64,000 nucleotides of DNA from Dysgonomonas hofstadii (lineage in GTDB: Bacteria > Bacteroidota > Bacteroidia > Bacteroidales > Dysgonomonadaceae), in assembly GCF_014196915.1 (NCBI RefSeq), contig NZ_JACIEP010000006.1, positions 234,950 to 298,949 of the forward strand, written 5' to 3'. The notes under the pieces were generated by a model. It saw only the letters and a program-made list of their open reading frames with translations. It made no database searches and had not been told where the DNA came from. Made by a program: the position numbers and the translations under genes. This document shows positions 1 to 7,481 of this stretch, one piece after another. Position 1 is the first letter of the stretch, and the number at the start of each line of letters is the position of its first letter.

Positions 1-660
1 GAGATTGGCAATGCCTTGCTAGAACAAGATGTGGTGCTAGATGACAATCATTTGAAGTCTTTACTTTCCTACGCTGAAATGGAAGGAATTCTGGTTAACG
101 GCCGTATAAATGGAAACAAACAAACCTTTACGTTACTGGAAGAATGGGTTCCCGGCAAAAAGACACTCAGCAAGGAGGAAGCATTGGAGCGCTTGGCCCG
201 GAAATATTTCACAAGCCACGGTCCGGCTACTATTCACGATTTTATCTGGTGGTCAGGATTGTCGATCACCGAATGCAAACTAGCTGTCAGGCTAATTGAA
301 ACCGATTTTGTTTGCGAAACTATTAACGGACGTGATTTTTGGATGAAAAACGATATAAAGGTTCCTCCGGTTGATAAAAATTCAACTTTACTGCTCCCTC
401 CTTTCGACGAATTTGTAGTCAGCTATAAAGACCGTTCCGAAATTATAACAGATACCCACTATGGCAAAGTGATGACAAAGAATGGTTTGTTTTCCCCTAC
501 GATTATGCTGAACGGGGAGATTATCGGTTCATGGAAAAAAACCATGCAAAAAGGTTCAGCAAAGACAACTCTTTCTTTCTTTCAAAAAACTCAGAAAAAG
601 ATTCTACAGCTCTTCGATCCTGAAATAAAACGGCTGGAGAATTTTTATTCCTCCAGATAA
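1..660 (+). CDS. Winged-helix DNA-binding protein (HTH_42/AlkZ-like), 5'-truncated
   Basis: The reading frame is open to the left edge (residues EIGNA precede the first possible TTG start at 16), so this is the C-terminal part of a larger protein. The visible 219 residues resemble the winged-helix family PF06224 (HTH_42), which includes AlkZ/YcaQ-type DNA glycosylases: the run ending LLPPFDEFVVSYKDR is the characteristic segment of that family, preceded by a helical region with ARKYFTSHGPATIHDF. The N-terminal part that would carry the catalytic QxQ-type motif of the glycosylases lies outside the window, so enzymatic activity cannot be judged. The gene ends at TAA 658-660 and is followed by a 364-bp spacer. 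Confidence 0.75.
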   Translation, partial: EIGNALLEQDVVLDDNHLKSLLSYAEMEGILVNGRINGNKQTFTLLEEWVPGKKTLSKEEALERLARKYFTSHGPATIHDFIWWSGLSITECKLAVRLIETDFVCETINGRDFWMKNDIKVPPVDKNSTLLLPPFDEFVVSYKDRSEIITDTHYGKVMTKNGLFSPTIMLNGEIIGSWKKTMQKGSAKTTLSFFQKTQKKILQLFDPEIKRLENFYSSR

Positions 661-678
661 AACAAAAAAATTAGAATA

Positions 679-696
679 AGAGGCTGTCCCAAAAGT
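679..696. repeat. Solo arm of a dispersed intergenic repeat
   Basis: An 18-bp sequence beginning AGAGGCTGTCCCAAAAGT is identical to the left arm of the palindromic element at 54829-54846. No matching inverted arm is present downstream here, so this looks like a truncated copy lying just after the end of the winged-helix gene. Confidence 0.7.
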
Positions 697-924
697 TTGA
701 TTCCGCCTCTATTCGGTTTTTATAAGCCTCAATATACGCATTCCCTAAATAAACAAAAATAGCATAATCAGAAACACCCCGAATCACATATCAATTTCAC
801 ACCAAAACAACCAGAACAACGACAAAACACATTGTTAAAAATCAAAAAAAACGTCAACTTGTCATTCTGCTAAAATCGCATAAAATAATATTCAAAAATA
901 TATTATGATATATCTTCTTTTTAT

Positions 925-932
925 TATATTTG
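925..932 (+). promoter_or_regulatory. Probable -7 promoter element of pnt operon
   Basis: TATATTTG matches the Bacteroidetes -7 consensus TAnnTTTG. No convincing TTTG lies 19-21 nt upstream. A start here would give a leader of about 90 nt before pntAA. Confidence 0.5.
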
Positions 933-1024
933 AAGACAAATTGTAAGCCCTTTTCATTGATTTTTACAAAACAGGACTTATAAGACCAGAAAACTTAACT
1001 GTAAATCTAAAAACCAATAACATT

Positions 1025-2182
1025 ATGATTATCGGAATTCCTAAAGAAATTATGCCCGGTGAAGCTCGAGTTTCAGCAACCCCTGACACCGTGAAAAAAT
1101 TTATCACAGACGGTGCAACCGTATTAGTAGAACAGAACGCCGGAGCGGGATCATTCTTCTATGATGACGAATACGTAAAAGCCGGAGCACAGATTATAGC
1201 CTCGGCAGAAGAGATTTTCCAGAAAGCCGATCTGATACTTAAAGTAAAAGAACCATTATTCAACAAGAACTACAATAAACATGAGGTAGACCTGATGCAC
1301 GAAGGTCAATACCTGATCACATTTATACATCCGGCTTCCCCGGTAAATCATGAAATGGTGAAAATGCTGGCAGCCAAAGGCGTTATCAGTATGACACTTG
1401 ACGGTGTTCCCCGTATTTCCCGTGCCCAAAACATGGATGCCTTGACATCGATGAGCACATGTGCTGGATACAAAGGCATTTTGATTGCAGCAAATGACAT
1501 GGCTAAATTTATTCCTCCGATGTTTACTGCCGTAGGTTCGGTACAGCCAGCCAAAGCCCTGGTTATAGGCGTCGGTGTCGGTGGGTTACAGGCCTTAGCC
1601 ACAGCCAAAAGGCTAGGAGCCATCACTTATGCGACAGACATTCGTCCTGCGGCTATGGAACAAGCCCAAAGTTTAGGAGCCAAAATAATAGACATGGGAA
1701 TACCTGCTGATCTGGCTGTAGGAACAGGGGGGTATGCCAAAAACCTGCCCGAAGAGTGGATCATAAAGGAACGGGAGAAATTACGCGAGGTTATAAAAGA
1801 CATGGACATTGTCTTCTGTAGCGCATTAGTTCCCGGCAAAATGGCACCGATACTCATCACTGAGGATATGGTAAAAGAGATGCCTAACGGCTCCGTACTG
1901 GTAGACATATCTATCGATCAGGGAGGAAACTGCGATATTACTCCTGCAGGAACGAAAGATGTTAAACATGGGGTAACATTGATAGGGATCAAAAACATTC
2001 CGGGATTGTTGCCGACCAGTTCTACCTGGATGTTTGCCAACAATGTGTACAATCTCGTTAAATATCTGACAAAAGATGGTAAAATAGAACTCGACAGAGC
2101 CGACGAGATTGTAGACTCCATCCTTGTTTCCATCGATGGTCAGGTAGTACACACAGGAGCACTGGAAGCCATGAATAAATAA
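1025..2182 (+). CDS. pntAA: NAD(P) transhydrogenase subunit alpha, part 1 (NAD-binding domain I)
   Basis: This 385-residue protein is the soluble NAD(H)-binding domain I of proton-translocating transhydrogenase, which passes hydride between NADH and NADP+ coupled to proton movement. It starts MIIGIPKEI and has the alanine-dehydrogenase/PNT N-terminal fold followed by a Rossmann motif (VIGVGVGGLQALATAKRLGA, around residues 180-200). Its length fits the split-alpha form in which domain I and the first membrane helices are separate polypeptides. It is followed 12 nt later by pntAB and then pntB, forming a three-gene operon. It probably supplies NADPH for biosynthesis and the NADP-type glutamate dehydrogenase nearby. 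Identification is firm. Confidence 0.96.
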   Translation: MIIGIPKEIMPGEARVSATPDTVKKFITDGATVLVEQNAGAGSFFYDDEYVKAGAQIIASAEEIFQKADLILKVKEPLFNKNYNKHEVDLMHEGQYLITFIHPASPVNHEMVKMLAAKGVISMTLDGVPRISRAQNMDALTSMSTCAGYKGILIAANDMAKFIPPMFTAVGSVQPAKALVIGVGVGGLQALATAKRLGAITYATDIRPAAMEQAQSLGAKIIDMGIPADLAVGTGGYAKNLPEEWIIKEREKLREVIKDMDIVFCSALVPGKMAPILITEDMVKEMPNGSVLVDISIDQGGNCDITPAGTKDVKHGVTLIGIKNIPGLLPTSSTWMFANNVYNLVKYLTKDGKIELDRADEIVDSILVSIDGQVVHTGALEAMNK

Positions 2183-2194
2183 TAGAATCGAATA

Positions 2195-2503
2195 ATGAAT
2201 CCAATATTTCTGATAATAATATTTGGGATAACGTCGATTGTCGGTTATCTCATAATAAAGAATGTGCCAAGTCTTTTACACACCCCTTTAATGACAGGAA
2301 TGAATGCCTTGGCAGGAATCTGCCTTCTGGGAACAATTGTCACTGTGGGGTATTCGTATCAAAACGGAGGTACAGGCCTGGTTATCGGTCAGATTTTCGG
2401 TGGAATAGGGGTTATCCTGGCCACGGTGAATGTAGTTGCCGGATTTGGAGTCACACACCGGATGCTGCAAATGTTCAACCCTAAGAAAAAAGACAAGGAA
2501 TGA
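2195..2503 (+). CDS. pntAB: NAD(P) transhydrogenase subunit alpha, part 2 (membrane)
   Basis: A 102-residue integral membrane protein forming the alpha-side helices of the proton channel (domain II). Three hydrophobic segments can be seen at about residues 2-22, 33-53 and 60-85, and the C-terminus is charged (NPKKKDKE). Its size and position between pntAA and pntB fit the family. Its stop overlaps the pntB start by 4 nt (ATGA), which suggests translational coupling. Confidence 0.93.
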   Translation: MNPIFLIIIFGITSIVGYLIIKNVPSLLHTPLMTGMNALAGICLLGTIVTVGYSYQNGGTGLVIGQIFGGIGVILATVNVVAGFGVTHRMLQMFNPKKKDKE

Positions 2504-4461
2504 TGACAGAAACAATATACTACATTGTTTGCAGTGTACTCTCGCTACTATCTTTACTCGGTATATCCATGATGAGTAAGGTACGCACATCTGTAGCAGG
2601 AAATCTGATCCTTTCATTTTGTCTTCTGGCCGGAGTAATAGTAACACTGATATACTACCAGATATTCGAAGTAACAACGATTTACGCATTCATACTTGCC
2701 GGCACAATTGTAGGTGCCATTATGGCCTATAAAGTGCAGATGATACAGATGCCACAGACAGTAGCGATGCTGAACGGGCTGGGAGGATTGGCAGGAGGTA
2801 TTGTCGGGATACTGACACTTATCAATATCGGGGTAAAACCATCCAATTATCCTCTTTTTGTCAATGTCACTGCCACTTTGGCTATTGTGGTGGGTATGGT
2901 TACATTTGTCGGGAGTATGGTAGCCGCAGGAAAACTGCACAGGCTTATATCCCAAAGGCCTATTGTGTGGAAAAATCATCATCTGATTTCTGTCATACTG
3001 ATTATAATGATGATCGCATCCGTCATATTTGCATTCTTTATAGGGGATGGTTACGGTATTATATCCAATATCTACTTTATATTGATATTAAGTACTGTTT
3101 CAGGTTGTCTGTTTGGACTAACATTCTCGATCCGGATAGGTGGCGCCGACATGCCGATAACAATATCTTTATTGACTTCTTTGGCCGGAGTTGCCGCCGC
3201 TATCGCCGGAATGGCAATAGGAGACCTTCTTGTAGTCGCTATCGGAGGCATTGTTGGTTCATCGGGACTTGTACTCACACAGATTATGTGCAGGGCTATG
3301 AATCGTAGCTTAATGACCATACTGATGGGTAAAACGTCTGTTGCTCCGACTAAAGAAACAGCCGCAAAACAAGGAATAGCGAAACCTAAAGAATCTGACA
3401 CTTCAAAGGAACAATCACTTAGCGAAGTTGTAAGAGCCGCCAAACGGGCGATCATTGTTCCCGGCTATGGAATGGCGCTGGCACAGGCGCAGCATCAGGT
3501 AAAGCAACTGGCCGATGCTCTGGAAAAACAAGGCACGGAAGTTAGATACGCCATACATCCTGTGGCAGGAAGAATGCCCGGACACATGAATGTGTTGCTG
3601 GCCGAAGCTGATGTCGCTTACGACCAACTGTATGAAATGGATGCCATAAATGACGATTTCAAGGATACGGATCTGGTCGTGGTCATAGGAGCAAACGATG
3701 TGCTGAATCCGGCCGCGAAAGATGCCGTAGACACACCGATATATGGAATGCCGATACTGAATGTGGATCTGGCAAGACATATCATTATCTGTAACTTCGA
3801 CCTGAAACCGGGTTATGCCGGGGTGCCCAATCCGCTTTATGAAATGAAGGAAAAGGTATTGATGTTATTGGGCGATGCCAAAGAATCGCTGAATAAGATA
3901 ATCGGTGAAATAAATACCGGTAAAACATCTGTTTCCGAACCTGCATCTGAAGGCATAAACATAGGGGATGTTACAAAATCCGCCAAACGGGCGATCATTG
4001 TTCCCGGCTATGGAATGGCGCTGGCACAAGCGCAGCATCAGGTAAAGCAACTGGCCGATGCTCTGGAAAAACAAGGCACGGAAGTTAGATATGCCATACA
4101 TCCTGTGGCAGGAAGAATGCCCGGACACATGAATGTGTTGCTGGCCGAAGCTGATGTCGCTTATGACCAACTGTATGAAATGGATGCCATAAATGACGAT
4201 TTCAAGGATACGGATCTGGTCGTGGTCATAGGAGCAAACGATGTGCTGAATCCGGCCGCGAAAGATGCCGTAGACACACCGATATATGGAATGCCGATAC
4301 TCAATGTGGATCAGGCAAGACATATCATTATCTGCAATTTCGACCTGAAACCGGGTTATGCCGGGGTGCCCAATCCGCTTTATGAAATGAAGGAAAAGGT
4401 ATTGATGTTATTGGGCGATGCCAAAGAATCGCTGAATAAGATAAAAAATGAATTAAATTAA
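2500..4461 (+). CDS. pntB: NAD(P) transhydrogenase subunit beta with tandem duplicated NADP-binding domain III
   Basis: PntB normally has about 460 residues: membrane domain II followed by one NADP(H)-binding domain III. Here the protein has 653 residues. The membrane helices fill roughly residues 1-270. Two successive domain III copies follow, at about residues 313-467 and 494-648, each with the GYGMALAQAQ nucleotide-binding motif, the HPVAGRMPGHMNVLLAEA segment, VVIGANDVLNPAA and GYAGVPNPLYE. Over 463 nt (3438-3900 against 3981-4443) the copies differ at seven positions; only one changes an amino acid (Leu to Gln in NVD-x-ARH). The frame stays open throughout, so it is not a frameshift relic. 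Both copies keep all visible NADP-binding signatures. It ends the operon before a terminator at 4481. Confidence 0.95.
   Translation: MMTETIYYIVCSVLSLLSLLGISMMSKVRTSVAGNLILSFCLLAGVIVTLIYYQIFEVTTIYAFILAGTIVGAIMAYKVQMIQMPQTVAMLNGLGGLAGGIVGILTLINIGVKPSNYPLFVNVTATLAIVVGMVTFVGSMVAAGKLHRLISQRPIVWKNHHLISVILIIMMIASVIFAFFIGDGYGIISNIYFILILSTVSGCLFGLTFSIRIGGADMPITISLLTSLAGVAAAIAGMAIGDLLVVAIGGIVGSSGLVLTQIMCRAMNRSLMTILMGKTSVAPTKETAAKQGIAKPKESDTSKEQSLSEVVRAAKRAIIVPGYGMALAQAQHQVKQLADALEKQGTEVRYAIHPVAGRMPGHMNVLLAEADVAYDQLYEMDAINDDFKDTDLVVVIGANDVLNPAAKDAVDTPIYGMPILNVDLARHIIICNFDLKPGYAGVPNPLYEMKEKVLMLLGDAKESLNKIIGEINTGKTSVSEPASEGINIGDVTKSAKRAIIVPGYGMALAQAQHQVKQLADALEKQGTEVRYAIHPVAGRMPGHMNVLLAEADVAYDQLYEMDAINDDFKDTDLVVVIGANDVLNPAAKDAVDTPIYGMPILNVDQARHIIICNFDLKPGYAGVPNPLYEMKEKVLMLLGDAKESLNKIKNELN
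3438..3900 (+). repeat. Domain III coding repeat, copy 1 of 2
   Basis: Direct repeat within pntB. Copy 2 lies at 3981-4443, offset by 543 nt (181 codons). Seven mismatches in 463 nt give 98.5% identity; six are synonymous. Confidence 0.97.
3981..4443 (+). repeat. Domain III coding repeat, copy 2 of 2
   Basis: Second direct copy, matching 3438-3900. A related linker segment (GGTAAAAC-TCTGTT) precedes both copies, at 3328 and 3919, but the linkers otherwise differ and are unequal by 48 nt. Confidence 0.97.
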
Positions 4462-4480
4462 TTTTTACTGATATTCATGT

Positions 4481-4512
4481 AAAGAGACACTATTAAGTGT
4501 CTCTTTGTTTTA
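4481..4512 (+). terminator. Intrinsic terminator after pntB
   Basis: A perfect 10-bp stem (AAAGAGACAC 4481-4490 with GTGTCTCTTT 4497-4506), six-nt loop, then GTTTTATATT. It sits 20 nt after the pntB stop. Confidence 0.85.
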
Positions 4513-4549
4513 TATTAAGGGCACAACCGTTTGAGTTTTATAAAAACAT

Positions 4550-4557
4550 TATCTTTG
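4550..4557 (+). promoter_or_regulatory. -7 element just before yigZ-like gene (near-leaderless)
   Basis: TATCTTTG matches TAnnTTTG and ends six nt before the ATG at 4563. Expected transcription start is about 4561, so the message would be nearly leaderless. A TTTG occurs at 4530-4533, with a 16-nt spacer that is shorter than usual. Confidence 0.6.
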
Positions 4558-4562
4558 TGCCT

Positions 4563-5159
4563 ATGGAGGATGCTTATAAAACAATAACGAATATATCCAA
4601 AGCTACATACACTGAAAAGCGCAGTAAATTTATTGCGTATGCTATTCCTATACAAACCGTAGAAGAGGCAAAAGCCGAAATAGATAAACTCCGGAAAGAA
4701 TATTACGATGCTCGCCATGTATGTTGGGCTTATATGTTGGGTGCCGACAGGCTGGAGTTCAGGGCAAACGATGACGGGGAGCCTTCGGGCACAGCCGGAA
4801 AGCCAATACTGGGACAAATAAATTCGAACAAACTGACAAATATACTGATAGCCGTTATCCGTTATTTTGGTGGAATAAAACTGGGCACAAGCGGACTGAT
4901 CGTCGCATATAGAGAAGCTGCCGCAGAAGCTATCGCAGAAGCAGATATAATAGAAAAAACCGTCGATTTGCAGATATCATTCGGATTCGAATATCCATTT
5001 ATGAATGATGTAATGAAAGTTGTAAAGGATTTGGAACCTTCTATCCTAAAACAGAGCTATGAAATGGATTGCCTGATGACTCTCGAAATACGAAAAGCTA
5101 AATTTGACGAATTAAAAAACAGACTTGAAAAAATAGAAAGCCTAAGGTTTATAGAATAA
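4563..5159 (+). CDS. YigZ/IMPACT family protein
   Basis: A 198-residue member of the UPF0029/IMPACT family (YigZ-like), a conserved two-domain protein of uncertain cellular role linked in eukaryotes to translation control. The N-terminal IMPACT domain is clear: KRSKFIAYAIPI, then ARHVCWAYMLG, NDDGEPSGTAGKPIL and VIRYFGGIKLGTSGLIVAYREAA; the C-terminal ferredoxin-like DUF1949 region follows. An upstream in-frame start at 4497 would add 22 residues encoded by the pntB terminator stem and the -7 promoter element, so the ATG at 4563 is chosen. It is followed by a small hairpin and converges on the gene at 5210. Confidence 0.9.
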   Translation: MEDAYKTITNISKATYTEKRSKFIAYAIPIQTVEEAKAEIDKLRKEYYDARHVCWAYMLGADRLEFRANDDGEPSGTAGKPILGQINSNKLTNILIAVIRYFGGIKLGTSGLIVAYREAAAEAIAEADIIEKTVDLQISFGFEYPFMNDVMKVVKDLEPSILKQSYEMDCLMTLEIRKAKFDELKNRLEKIESLRFIE

Positions 5160-5182
5160 AAAAGAGGAAGTATTTCTTCCTC
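5158..5182. terminator. Small bidirectional terminator-like hairpin
   Basis: GAGGAAG pairs with CTTCCTC around a short loop, flanked by A-rich DNA on the left. It lies between the convergent genes ending at 5159 and 5210. Confidence 0.45.
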
Positions 5183-5209
5183 CCCTCTATGTTATTTTAT
5201 TCAAGCTAC

Positions 5210-5782
5210 CTATAGTTCCTTAGTCTTATCAACCTTATCTATTGTCTCCATCTGACAAGAAAATTCGCCGTAATATGTAAATCTTGGCCTAAGATTTTCG
5301 GATGTCTTATGGTATAAAGTTACAGTTCCATAACCATCCTTATCTATATTTAGTGAATAAAAATATTGCACTTTAAATTTATCAAATCTTTTTTGCTGAA
5401 TGTCTATAATATACCCTCCATCCTTCTGAGGCTTAACTTCGTATACAAGTTCATCTCTCATCTCTATTGTAGGAGCATTATAATAGTTCTGATACCTTTG
5501 CCGGGCATCATTATTAAATACGCCTTTTCTATCCAGGGGAAGACAAACAGTGAGCACATTATCTGCAAGGCTTAAGTAATAAGGACCTTCCAGATACTCG
5601 GGACTTTGATCTATTTTAGAACGTTCAAACTTCTCTGGCTTAAAATATACAGTGATATTTTTCACCTGAACAGGGGCCGATTCATTAAGATCTACATTCG
5701 TTTTGTCCTGAGCCAACAAGCCAACTGGCAATATCATAAGACAAAACAGTAGAAAAACCAGGCTCTTTACAATTTTTTTCAT
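5210..5782 (-). CDS. Exported protein, DUF4251-like
   Basis: A 190-residue protein with a Sec signal peptide (lysine-rich start, hydrophobic core, cleavage probably after GLLAQ near residue 25). The mature part resembles DUF4251 proteins common in Bacteroidales: the YYLSLADNVLTVCLP stretch, a later two-strand block around YIIDIQQKRFDKFKVQYFYSLNIDKDG and a final TYYGEFS strand. No catalytic residues stand out. It is probably periplasmic and of unknown function. It stands alone between convergent yigZ and the terminator of gdhA. The family assignment is from memory of motif order and is moderate. Confidence 0.6.
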   Translation of the reverse strand: MKKIVKSLVFLLFCLMILPVGLLAQDKTNVDLNESAPVQVKNITVYFKPEKFERSKIDQSPEYLEGPYYLSLADNVLTVCLPLDRKGVFNNDARQRYQNYYNAPTIEMRDELVYEVKPQKDGGYIIDIQQKRFDKFKVQYFYSLNIDKDGYGTVTLYHKTSENLRPRFTYYGEFSCQMETIDKVDKTKEL

Positions 5783-5875
5783 ACAAATCAGATACTAAAA
5801 GTATAACAACGAAACTCAATATGTTATAAATCTAATAAATATGCACTGTAAAAACAAAATAAACATCTTAAAAAA

Positions 5876-5917
5876 AGTAAAAGGATTTATCTGATAAACA
5901 GATATATCCCTTTACTA
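5876..5917 (-). terminator. Terminator after gdhA
   Basis: On the minus strand AAAGGGATATATCTG pairs imperfectly with CAGATAAATCCTTT around a five-nt loop and is followed by a T-rich run. It lies just past the gdhA stop. Confidence 0.6.
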
Positions 5918-5939
5918 TAAGTCTCTTTTTTCATTATTA

Positions 5940-7274
5940 TTACACTATGCCCTGCGCCATAACCGCCTTTGCAACTTTCATAAATCCGGCAATATTAGCA
6001 CCTTTCACATAGTTTACATAGCCATCTTTTTCTGTTCCGTATTTCACACAGTTTTCATGGATATTCTTCATAATCCATTTCAGCTTTTCATCTACCTGTT
6101 CAGAAGACCAGCCCAAACGTTCTGAATTTTGAGTCATTTCCAATCCCGACACCGAAACCCCTCCGGCATTGGCAGCTTTACCCGGAGCATAAAGGATCTT
6201 GGCTTTTTGGAACATCTCTATTGCCTCCGGCGTAGATGGCATATTGGCTCCTTCCGAAACCGCAAAGATCCCGTTTGACACAAGTTTTTCAGCATCTTCG
6301 CCACTTATCTCATTCTGGGTAGCCGAAGGAAGTGCAATGTCACCTTTCTCTCCCCAAGGACGGGCATTCGGAACATATTTACATCCGTAAGTATCGGCAT
6401 ATTCTTTAATACGTCCTCGGTATAATTCCTTCAATTCTTTTACATATTCCAGTTTTTCTGTAGTAATACCCTCCGGATCATATATATATCCGCTCGAATC
6501 AGACATGCTTACAGGTATTGCACCCAGTTCAATTAGCTTTTCACACGTATATTGAGCTACATTACCCGAGCCCGACACAAGGCATTTTTTACCTTTAATA
6601 TCGATATTCTTCGTTTTCAGCATTTCCAAAAGGAAATATACATTTCCATATCCGGTAGCCTCTGGACGAATTAACGAACCTCCGAATGTTAGGCCTTTTC
6701 CTGTGAATGTACCCGTAAACTCATGAGCCAGCTTGCGATACATACCGAAGAAATAACCTACTTCGCGCCCTCCTACACCTATATCTCCGGCTGGGACATC
6801 GGTATCAGGTCCTATATGACGCCACAGTTCTGTCATAAATGCCTGACAAAAACGCATGACCTCGGCACTTGATTTTCCTTTCGGATTAAAATCAGAACCA
6901 CCTTTTCCTCCTCCCATCGGCAAGGTTGTCAGCGAATTCTTGAAAGTCTGCTCAAATGCCAGGAATTTAAGAATAGAAAGATTAACAGATGCATGCAAGC
7001 GCAAGCCTCCTTTGTATGGGCCGATCGCATTGCAGTGCTGTATACGATATCCCATATTAGTATGTGTATTTCCCTTATCGTCTACCCATGTTACACGGAA
7101 AGAAAAAATTCTGTCCGGAATACATAGTCTCTCAATAAGATTTGCTTTCTCAAATTCAGGGTGTTGATTGTAAACTTCTTCGATTGATTCTAAAACTTCC
7201 TGCACTGCCTGATGGTATTCTGGCTCGTTTGGAAATCTGCGCTTCAAATCCGCTAGAACTTGTTCTGATTTCAT
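5940..7274 (-). CDS. gdhA: NADP-specific glutamate dehydrogenase
   Basis: A 444-residue hexameric-type glutamate dehydrogenase that makes glutamate from 2-oxoglutarate, ammonia and NADPH. The substrate-binding GPYKGGLR (K88 region), catalytic lysine in PMGGGKGGSDFNPKGKS (K124) and catalytic aspartate in PAGDIGVGGREVGY (D164) are all intact. The Rossmann domain follows with VSGSGNVAQYTCEKL. Length and motifs match the NADP-dependent bacterial subfamily (E. coli GdhA type). It is monocistronic, with its own promoter at 7306-7338 and a terminator at 5876-5917. It is the main ammonia assimilation route typical of Bacteroidales. Confidence 0.97.
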   Translation of the reverse strand: MKSEQVLADLKRRFPNEPEYHQAVQEVLESIEEVYNQHPEFEKANLIERLCIPDRIFSFRVTWVDDKGNTHTNMGYRIQHCNAIGPYKGGLRLHASVNLSILKFLAFEQTFKNSLTTLPMGGGKGGSDFNPKGKSSAEVMRFCQAFMTELWRHIGPDTDVPAGDIGVGGREVGYFFGMYRKLAHEFTGTFTGKGLTFGGSLIRPEATGYGNVYFLLEMLKTKNIDIKGKKCLVSGSGNVAQYTCEKLIELGAIPVSMSDSSGYIYDPEGITTEKLEYVKELKELYRGRIKEYADTYGCKYVPNARPWGEKGDIALPSATQNEISGEDAEKLVSNGIFAVSEGANMPSTPEAIEMFQKAKILYAPGKAANAGGVSVSGLEMTQNSERLGWSSEQVDEKLKWIMKNIHENCVKYGTEKDGYVNYVKGANIAGFMKVAKAVMAQGIV

Positions 7275-7305
7275 TTTATATTAGGTTTTGATTTATAGTA
7301 TGCCA

Positions 7306-7338
7306 CAAATATAGCAATTTTTACGACAAAATGACAAA
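7306..7338 (-). promoter_or_regulatory. gdhA promoter
   Basis: On the minus strand TTTG (7335-7338), a 21-nt spacer and TATATTTG (7306-7313) match the Bacteroidetes consensus. The leader would be about 28 nt. Confidence 0.7.
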
Positions 7339-7441
7339 TCAATTATTCAAAAAACGTCATTTTTTATTTCAAACATTTATTCTTTAATTTGTTTTAGGAT
7401 ATATATTCTGCATCGGATATCTTTTAATGTTTATTTTTTCT

Positions 7442-7449
7442 TATTTTTG
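7442..7449 (+). promoter_or_regulatory. Probable -7 element of rfbB
   Basis: TATTTTTG fits TAnnTTTG, 32 nt upstream of the rfbB start. No clear -33 element is present. Confidence 0.5.
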
Positions 7450-7481
7450 CGAATAATAATTTATATAAACATAGACATTAA

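Larger units (their letters stand above)
661..1024. other. Intergenic spacer with repeat arm and pnt promoter
   Basis: This 364-bp AT-rich spacer contains no ORF of note. It holds the repeat arm at 679-696 and a probable -7 element at 925-932 for the transhydrogenase operon. The remainder shows no further recognisable structure. Confidence 0.6.

Noticed and set aside
1348..1626. Antisense ORFs within pntAA and elsewhere
   Set aside because: They are frame shadows of conserved genes with no independent support.
3865..4323. Long antisense ORF in pntB (and a similar one at 3415-3780)
   Set aside because: They mirror the repeated domain III coding region in another frame; no start signals, no promoter and no recognisable protein pattern.
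4497..4562. Upstream start for the yigZ-like gene
   Set aside because: The extension would be encoded by the pntB terminator and the -7 promoter; the family begins at the ATG at 4563.
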